Shown one piece after another: positions 1 to 5,383 of a stretch of DNA of 10,126 nt. Where the stretch lies: the NCBI GenBank assembly GCA_003133815.1, contig PKZR01000211.1:1-10126 (forward strand). The letters are read 5' to 3'. The notes below the pieces were generated by a model. The model did not search any database. It saw only the letters and a program-made list of their open reading frames with translations, and was not told where the DNA came from. Positions within the stretch are counted from its first letter, which is position 1, and each line of letters starts with the position of its first letter. The position numbers and the translations under genes were made by a program. This stretch comes from Limisphaerales bacterium (lineage in GTDB: Bacteria > Verrucomicrobiota > Verrucomicrobiia > Limisphaerales > UBA11358).

Positions 1-128
1 GTATCCGTGACAGAAAACCTTGCATCCGCGACAAATAACCTCGCGTCCGGCCCAAAAAATCTTGTCTGTGGAATAATTAACCCCGACTGCGCGATGCATA
101 ACCTTGAGTCTGTTGGGGTATCCGGCTT
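1..128 (+). repeat. Degenerate tandem array A, 21-bp period, about six units, continuing past the left edge
   Basis: Units begin at 3, 24, 45, 66, 87 and 108, each 21 bp. The first two are nearly the same (core ATCCGYGACANAWAACC followed by TYGC). Later units decay but keep an ACC/CCC near unit position 15-17 and a K-T/C-G ending. Because 21 is a multiple of 3, the plus strand stays open from the window edge to a TAA at 136-138. It would encode a seven-residue repeat of the type A-S-x-T-x-N-L. Whether this is the end of a coding sequence or a non-coding array cannot be decided, because the left part is missing. The period is clear in the first three units and weak in the last two. Confidence 0.6.
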
Positions 129-138
129 GGAAATTTAA

Positions 139-277
139 CTGAATTGGCAGGGTTGATAGTCCCGCCCACCAGCGAACGTGGCAGATATACATCTTCCCAA
201 TACAACAGAATTCTTAGGTCATCTGCCACACAACAAACTTGGCTTCATTCCGGCTTCCGTCATAATTTGACGACCAG
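139..277 (+). other. metF upstream region with a 9-bp inverted repeat
   Basis: This 139-bp gap lies between array A and the metF start. It contains a perfect inverted repeat, GTGGCAGAT at 178-186 and ATCTGCCAC at 221-229, separated by 34 nt. No convincing sigma-70 promoter, Shine-Dalgarno sequence or known riboswitch core (SAM, SAH, cobalamin) was seen by eye. The inverted repeat may be an operator or a leader hairpin, which is an inference from position only. Confidence 0.4.
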
Positions 278-1165
278 ATGCAATTCATTCGTGACATTTA
301 TGCGGCAAAACGGGCGGCCAATAAGCCCGTCATCTCCTTTGAATTTTTCCCGCCCAAGACCGATGAAGGCGACCGAAATCTGCTCGAAAAACAAATCCCC
401 GCACTCCTCGAGACCCACCCGGATTTTTGCTCCGTCACCTACGGCGCGGGCGGCACCACGCGCGACAAGACGCTAAAGATCGTTGACTGCATCCAGCGCG
501 AACACAAGCTGACGGCGCTGGCCCACTTGACCTGCGTCAATCACACGCGTGAAGAAGTCCGTGTGCTGCTCGAAAAAATCCGCGCGCTCGGCTGCAAAAA
601 CATCCTCGCCTTGCGCGGTGACGCTCCCGGCGGCGGCGAATTTCAAAAAACATCCGGCGGCTTTGAATTTGCCTCGGAACTCGTCCGGTTTATCAGCGAG
701 CAGAAAGGCTTTTCAACCGGCGTGGCTGGATTTCCAGAAGGCCACATTGCAAATAAAAATGGCAAATATGACGACTGGAAACATTTGAAGGAAAAAGTGG
801 ACGCGGGCGCGGATTTCATCCTCACACAGTTGTTTTTCGACAATTCGGATTATTTTGAATTCCGCGATTTTGTCGCCGGCAAACTGGGCGTCTCCGTCCC
901 GCTCGTTCCGGGCATCGTCTCGATATTAAGCGCGGCGCAGATCACAAAATTCACTCAGCTTTGCGGCTCAAAAATCCCACCGCCACTGCGTAAAAAACTG
1001 GACGAGCTTGGCAGTAATGACGAGGCTGCCGCCGAGTTTGGCATTGAATACGCGACGAAGCAGTGCGAGGAATTGCTCCGGGCAGGCGTGCCGGGGCTGC
1101 ATTTTTATACGCTGAACAAGGCACGCTCGACCGTGGCGGTGCTGAAAAATCTGGGGCTGACCTAG
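278..1165 (+). CDS. metF: 5,10-methylenetetrahydrofolate reductase
   Basis: Cytosolic FAD enzyme that reduces 5,10-methylene-THF to 5-methyl-THF, the methyl donor for methionine synthesis. The 295-residue length matches single-domain bacterial MetF. Family marks in order are: ISFEFFPPKT at 19-28, where E22 corresponds to the catalytic Glu of E. coli MetF; SVTYGAGG at 52-59; AHLTC near 82-86; ALRGD at 111-115, where D115 corresponds to the FAD-site Asp; KVDAGADFILTQLFFD at 173-188, with Q184 at the folate site; and LHFYTLN at 274-280. The ATG at 278 is the first possible start, since an in-frame TAA lies at 263-265, but no clear ribosome binding site precedes it. It is monocistronic on its strand and converges on mlaD with a 31-bp gap. 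It has no functional link to the neighbouring lipid genes. Confidence 0.96.
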   Translation: MQFIRDIYAAKRAANKPVISFEFFPPKTDEGDRNLLEKQIPALLETHPDFCSVTYGAGGTTRDKTLKIVDCIQREHKLTALAHLTCVNHTREEVRVLLEKIRALGCKNILALRGDAPGGGEFQKTSGGFEFASELVRFISEQKGFSTGVAGFPEGHIANKNGKYDDWKHLKEKVDAGADFILTQLFFDNSDYFEFRDFVAGKLGVSVPLVPGIVSILSAAQITKFTQLCGSKIPPPLRKKLDELGSNDEAAAEFGIEYATKQCEELLRAGVPGLHFYTLNKARSTVAVLKNLGLT

Positions 1166-1196
1166 TCAAAACGGCTTATCAAGGCGCCTGTCATGT

Positions 1197-2156
1197 TCAA
1201 AGGCCAACCGCGCTCAACATGGTGCCGATGACGCTCAATGGGCCGGTGTCTTCCAGGCTGTCGGTGGCCTTGTCCAGTTTTTGCAGCGAGAGTTTTGCGT
1301 TCTTGTAAAATTCCTGGTCGTTGACGAGTTTTCCAACCGTGCCCTGCCCCTGGTTTATTTTCAGGAGAATCTGGTTCAAGTTGGTCATCGAGGCGGTTGT
1401 GGAATTGTAAAGCGTCTCGTCTGTCACAAGCTTGCCGAGCGTGCCCTGCCCGGCGCTGACTCCGTTGACGACCTGCTTCACCTGCGTCACGGTGTCCTGA
1501 AGATTTGTTACAGTGCTCATGGCGGAATCATAAAATGACTGATCATAAATAAGCTTTCCGACCGTGCCCTGCCCGCTTGCCACCTGTGCGGTGATGTTTT
1601 CAATGTTTGAAATGGCCCCGCCAATATGGCTGCTGTTTTGTTTCATGAAATCCGTCAGCGGGCCAAGCAGATTGTTGATCGTGTCGGGCGTGAAACTTTT
1701 CGTCAGATTTTCGATGCCGCTGGTCGCCTTGTCGAGTTTGGCCATGACGGCGTTCAAGTCGGGCTGTTCCTCCGTTTCCAACAGCGCTCCTTCCACGGCG
1801 GGCGGTGCGGACGGCGTGCCAAACCCAATGGAAACAAAATTCTCACCCATCAGACCGGTAAATTTTATGACGGCCTTGCTGTCGGTTCTCACGATGGCGT
1901 CGGGATGAAGCTTCATGGTGACATTGACCTTGTTGTTGGTTTCGTCGAGGGAAATGGCTTCAACGCGGCCGACCTCGACGCCGGCCATTTTCACGCTGTC
2001 GCCCACCTTCAATTCCTGCACCGTGTCGAACTGCGCGCCGACATGATAGCCGCGGTGGAACAGATCAACACCGCCAAGCGTTTCAATGACGGCCCAGGCG
2101 GCGATAACGACGATGACGACAAAAATACCGAGATTGGTTTCAAGTGAATTTCTCAT
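1197..2156 (-). CDS. mlaD: MlaD-family MCE protein (lipid ABC transporter substrate-binding subunit)
   Basis: Periplasmic MCE-domain protein anchored in the inner membrane. In the family it forms a hexameric ring on MlaFE and passes phospholipid or other lipid between membrane and periplasm. The 319-residue chain has one N-terminal membrane helix (about 8-27), an MCE domain at about 35-115 (GxxVKMAGVEVGRV at 52-65, FTGLMGENFVSIGFG at 99-113), then a long helical tail. The tail holds three copies of GQGT(V/L)GKL, at 195-202, 236-243 and 270-277, each followed by a D...Y segment, a pattern common in bacterial MCE tails. The start overlaps the end of mlaF by 17 nt and has no obvious ribosome binding site, so coupled translation is likely. 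It is longer than E. coli MlaD (183 aa) because of the tail. The lipid carried cannot be told from sequence. Confidence 0.9.
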   Translation of the reverse strand: MRNSLETNLGIFVVIVVIAAWAVIETLGGVDLFHRGYHVGAQFDTVQELKVGDSVKMAGVEVGRVEAISLDETNNKVNVTMKLHPDAIVRTDSKAVIKFTGLMGENFVSIGFGTPSAPPAVEGALLETEEQPDLNAVMAKLDKATSGIENLTKSFTPDTINNLLGPLTDFMKQNSSHIGGAISNIENITAQVASGQGTVGKLIYDQSFYDSAMSTVTNLQDTVTQVKQVVNGVSAGQGTLGKLVTDETLYNSTTASMTNLNQILLKINQGQGTVGKLVNDQEFYKNAKLSLQKLDKATDSLEDTGPLSVIGTMLSAVGL

Positions 2157-2928
2157 AGGCTTTTGGTTTGGGGGGGTCGCGTTTGAAATCTGCGTTCAAA
2201 AATCTCTGGACCAGCGGGTCGCTGGTTTTCTTCACCTCGTCCGGCGTGCCGATGGTGACAATGCGGCCATCATTGATGACTGCGATGCGGTCGGCCACGC
2301 CGAACGCAAGTTCGCGGTCATGCGAGACCACGATGGATGTGACGTGGATCTCGTTTTTTAGCTTCAAAATTTCCTCGCCGATGACAACGGCGGAAAGCGG
2401 ATCCAATTCACTCGTTGGTTCGTCGTAAAGGATTAATTGCGGTTCAATGACGAGAGCACGGGCGATGGCTACGCGCTTTTTCATGCCGCCGGAAAGCTCG
2501 TTGGGCATTTTGTCAGCAACGTCCTTGAGTCCGACCGCTTCAAGCTTTTCGGAAACAATCTTTGAAATTTCTTCGGGCGATTTGAGCCGGTGTTCAGTCA
2601 AATAAAGCCCGACATTTTCTCCAACGGTGAGCGAATTAAGAAGCGCGCCGGATTGAAACACGAGGGCGAGCCTGTATTTGCTCGCAATCTCAGGCGTCTG
2701 GATGGATTCGCCGTTGATCAGGATTTCCCCATCATCCGGCGGATCAAGGCCGATGATATGCTTGAGCAGGACACTTTTGCCGCTGCCGCTGGGCCCCATG
2801 ATGACAAAAATTTCCCCCGGGCGGACTTCGAGGTCTATGCCCTTGAGCACTTCCTGCCCGTCAAAGCTCTTGCGCAACCCGCGCACCTGCACGCTGACGC
2901 CATATGGATTTGGAGCGGAAGCGTTCAT
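2140..2928 (-). CDS. mlaF: MlaF-family ABC transporter ATP-binding protein
   Basis: Cytoplasmic ATPase of the MlaFED-type lipid transporter. All nucleotide-binding motifs are intact: Walker A GPSGSGKS at 45-52, Q-loop FQSGALLNSLTV at 91-102 (typical of MlaF), signature LSGGMKKR at 145-152, Walker B LILYDEPTSELDP at 165-177 with catalytic E170, and the H-loop histidine H203 in SHD. The 262-residue length is normal. The start ATG overlaps the TGA stop of mlaE (ATGA, 2925-2928), and the stop lies inside mlaD, so mlaE-mlaF-mlaD form one translationally coupled unit. PTSELDP replaces the PTAGLDP seen in many relatives, a small change within the D-loop region. A family role in ATP-driven lipid movement is well established; import versus export is not decidable here. 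Confidence 0.95.
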   Translation of the reverse strand: MNASAPNPYGVSVQVRGLRKSFDGQEVLKGIDLEVRPGEIFVIMGPSGSGKSVLLKHIIGLDPPDDGEILINGESIQTPEIASKYRLALVFQSGALLNSLTVGENVGLYLTEHRLKSPEEISKIVSEKLEAVGLKDVADKMPNELSGGMKKRVAIARALVIEPQLILYDEPTSELDPLSAVVIGEEILKLKNEIHVTSIVVSHDRELAFGVADRIAVINDGRIVTIGTPDEVKKTSDPLVQRFLNADFKRDPPKPKAYEKFT

Positions 2929-3671
2929 TTGTTAAAGAGCATTAAAACCCGTGTGAGGACGTAGTCAAAAATCACAATGAGCACGATTGAATTAACCACG
3001 GCCTTCGTAACGGAACGACCTATCCCGCGCGGGCCGCCGATGGTCATCAAACCCTGATGGCAGGAAACGACGGCGATGATCAGGGCGAAGCAAAAAGTTT
3101 TGAAAATGCCATTGGCAACGTCTTTGGATTCCACAAATTGACGCAGGCTGAAGTAAAACGCCTGAAACGATAAGCCAATATGATTGTTTCCCTCCGCGAC
3201 GACCGCGCCGCCAAACCAGCCGACAAGTATCGCGACTATCACCAGCATCGGTAATGCAAAGGCCATCGCAACCAACCGCGGCAGAACGAGGTAGTGAATG
3301 GGATTGATGTTCATCGTGCGCAACGCATCAATTTCCTGATATACGCGCATCGAGCCGATTTCCGCCGCCATCGCCGACCCGATCCGCCCGGCGATCAAGA
3401 TGGACATCATGATCGGCGCCAGTTCACGGCAGATTGAGTAGCCCACGATGCCGCCAAGGTAGCTGCCGAGGCTTTTTTCGGTCAACAGGGGACCAGTCTG
3501 CAAAGCCAGGACGCCGCCAATGAAAAAAGAGAGAATGCAGACCATCAACAGGCTCGCATTGCCTATCTCAAAAAACTGCTCAAAGACCTTCTGCCGCTGC
3601 CGCCAGACGAGCGGCAACGCCAGAAGCGTGCGCCAAAACAAAAGGACGATTTCACCGATGTTTTCAAACAT
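2925..3671 (-). CDS. mlaE: MlaE-family ABC transporter permease
   Basis: Inner-membrane permease subunit that pairs with MlaF (ATPase) and MlaD (MCE ring). The 248 residues carry the MlaE core: an amphipathic N-terminal helix, a membrane segment at about 40-58, RELAPIMMSILIAGRIGSA at 82-100 followed by MAAEIGSMRVYQEIDAL, hydrophobic segments at about 128-160 and 188-206, and GGPRGIGRSVTKAVVNSIV at 212-230 leading into the last helix. The gene begins 21 bp after the stop of the lipoprotein gene and ends in a 4-bp ATGA overlap with mlaF. Only a weak GGA precedes the start. It belongs to the same family as the permeases in chloroplast TGD1 and mycobacterial YrbE systems. Confidence 0.95.
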   Translation of the reverse strand: MFENIGEIVLLFWRTLLALPLVWRQRQKVFEQFFEIGNASLLMVCILSFFIGGVLALQTGPLLTEKSLGSYLGGIVGYSICRELAPIMMSILIAGRIGSAMAAEIGSMRVYQEIDALRTMNINPIHYLVLPRLVAMAFALPMLVIVAILVGWFGGAVVAEGNNHIGLSFQAFYFSLRQFVESKDVANGIFKTFCFALIIAVVSCHQGLMTIGGPRGIGRSVTKAVVNSIVLIVIFDYVLTRVLMLFNK

Positions 3672-3692
3672 AATCCGTGCGCGATTTCATTG

Positions 3693-5144
3693 TTACTGTC
3701 CGCGCGCCTTCGGCACGGGAATATAAAACAGGCGGAGTTTGTTCGTTTCTCCGACAGATTGATACTGAAAAAGGCCGAACAAAATCGAGATTTTTTTTGA
3801 ATCCAGCGTCTTATCACTGCGGTAAAGATTCCACAGCAGCGAGCGGCTGCCAGCGCCGGTCTTGGGATTGTCTTCTGCTCGCCACAACGACCATAGCGGC
3901 GACCAGTTGCGCTCTATGCCGCGATTGTCCGGCAAAACCGGCTCGATCAAAGCAAGAATTTGCAGGCGTGAATTTCCATTGAAGTCACGGTGATAAGTAA
4001 AAAACGGCAGCATGTCCACGCGCCGTTCTTCCGTGCCGGTCTCGGTGTTCTTTTCCACCGTGTCGTCATACAAATAAAATAAAATACGCTTACGAATCCG
4101 GTCGAGTGGATCCGCGTGAAGCCTGTGATACTGGTAAACCGGCCAGAGATAGGAATCGTTTTCTATTTCGTTGTTGTGCGAGCGGCTGAACAGCGGGAAG
4201 ACGCGCGATGTGCTCTTGCCCTCGCCTCGTGCATAGATCACAAACGGCCATGGATCCTGCCATTCGCGATATTTCTTTTCGCGGTCGTCAATCCATGTGA
4301 AGAACGGCCACAGCACGGAGGTCGAATCGCGCATGGGCGAGCGCGAGGTGATGTAAAATGGGATTGAAGCGTGAAATTTTTCGGGGTTGCCCGTGCCGAT
4401 GCCGTTGTTCTGGCGAAGATAAAACGGCCAGAGTGCAAAGCTTTTATCATAGCCGCCGACAGTTTCAACCTCGCCGAAGCCGTTGGTTGATGTTGTTACC
4501 ACTTTGTGTTCGGCGCCGGCAAACGGCCAGAATTGCCAGCCGTGCATTCCATTGCCATGGTTTACATTAAAAAACGGATAGAAATAGTTGTCATTCACAA
4601 CGTCGCGTTTCTGGGTTTGTCCATAAATTGGAAACATGATGAAGAAAATTCTGTCACGGAACAGCCGGCCGTTTAGGTGGCCATAAAACGGAAAGAACGC
4701 GGTGTAATTTTCATTCGTGTCCGGCGAGCGTTGCTGAAAGTAGAACGGAAAGATCGTGAATTGTTTTATGCCCGAATCGTCAGGTTGCTTTCCTCCGGAA
4801 AAACTGAACAGCTGGATCAACTGCCAGCGATATTCTTCGCCGTATTTTTCATAAGTGATCAGCGGATAAAGAAAATTATACTCATTTCTTTCTATGTCCG
4901 GGTCGCTGTCGTGCAAAAACAGAGGCGGAACCGCCCACATTTTTTCAGACTGACTTTCCTGTGCATAATAAAACGGTCCGGCAGCTTCAGTGCGTTCCCC
5001 GGAATCCAACGTCAACGAAAAATGATCATATAATGGCCCGGCATGAAAATTATCCGCCCCTGGACAAACGGAGCAACAGCCCGATGCTAGAATCAAGAGA
5101 CCCACGCAAGAAAGAGAGGCAAATTTTTTAGAGCCGAAAAACAT
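3693..5144 (-). CDS. Predicted lipoprotein with aromatic-proline repeats, function unknown
   Basis: The 483-residue product starts with a basic N-terminus, a hydrophobic stretch (11-20) and a lipobox LASGC with acylated C23, so it is probably a lipoprotein facing the periplasm or in the outer membrane. The rest is built from short segments of the type aromatic/hydrophobic-P-(F/L/I)-(Y/F). Copies are at about 57, 73, 93, 132, 151, 171, 189, 206, 239, 261, 279, 299, 316, 334 and 379. Many are 17-20 residues apart, suggesting a repeated beta-strand fold such as a solenoid, propeller or barrel. No enzyme motif was found, and I recognise no named family. It sits 21 bp upstream of mlaE on the same strand, so it is probably co-transcribed with mlaEFD and may act in the same envelope lipid pathway; that is inference. 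No clear ribosome binding site is seen. Confidence 0.85.
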   Translation of the reverse strand: MFFGSKKFASLSCVGLLILASGCCSVCPGADNFHAGPLYDHFSLTLDSGERTEAAGPFYYAQESQSEKMWAVPPLFLHDSDPDIERNEYNFLYPLITYEKYGEEYRWQLIQLFSFSGGKQPDDSGIKQFTIFPFYFQQRSPDTNENYTAFFPFYGHLNGRLFRDRIFFIMFPIYGQTQKRDVVNDNYFYPFFNVNHGNGMHGWQFWPFAGAEHKVVTTSTNGFGEVETVGGYDKSFALWPFYLRQNNGIGTGNPEKFHASIPFYITSRSPMRDSTSVLWPFFTWIDDREKKYREWQDPWPFVIYARGEGKSTSRVFPLFSRSHNNEIENDSYLWPVYQYHRLHADPLDRIRKRILFYLYDDTVEKNTETGTEERRVDMLPFFTYHRDFNGNSRLQILALIEPVLPDNRGIERNWSPLWSLWRAEDNPKTGAGSRSLLWNLYRSDKTLDSKKISILFGLFQYQSVGETNKLRLFYIPVPKARGQ

Positions 5145-5319
5145 GACTGTATTTTGATCGATAAATAAATGACTTTGATAAAACTTTAAACATTTTAGTG
5201 AATCAGGCTTTATCGTTATTGTGGTCGATTTATGCGCAATTTAAAGCCATTAGCTGTTGTTTTAACATTGATGTTGACTTTCAATGGATTTACTTTATGT
5301 TTATCGCACTTCGAGGTTT
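5145..5319. other. AT-rich intergenic region upstream of the lipoprotein gene
   Basis: This gap is clearly richer in A and T than the genes around it and separates the RND gene from the lipoprotein gene. It probably holds the promoter for the lipoprotein-mlaEFD unit. On the minus strand there are several weak -10-like TATA stretches, but none has a convincing -35 partner. A weak plus-strand pair can also be drawn (TTGATC at 5154-5159 and GATAAA at 5177-5182, 17 nt apart). No assignment is secure. Confidence 0.35.
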
Positions 5320-5383
5320 TTACCTCGGTTCCTCCTGACCCAGTGTCGGCGACATTTTGTCGGCACTGGGTTTTTCTGTTTTT
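5311..5383 (+). terminator. Hairpin pair with a plus-strand T-run at the 3' end of the RND gene
   Basis: A perfect 6-bp hairpin CGAGGT-TTTT-ACCTCG lies at 5311-5326 and includes part of the RND stop codon. A second hairpin follows, CCCAGTG at 5339-5345 with CACTGGG at 5364-5370 and an extra inner GACA/TGTC pairing. TTTTTCTGTTTTT follows at 5371-5383. The T-run is on the plus-strand side, so as an intrinsic terminator it would stop plus-strand transcripts, although no confident plus-strand gene precedes it. The second hairpin lies inside the coding sequence for the hydrophilic C-terminal tail of the RND protein. Confidence 0.4.

Noticed and set aside
144..476. Plus-strand open frame of 110 residues overlapping the start of metF
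   Set aside because: It overlaps metF in another frame, has no recognisable motif, and its composition looks like an out-of-frame shadow.
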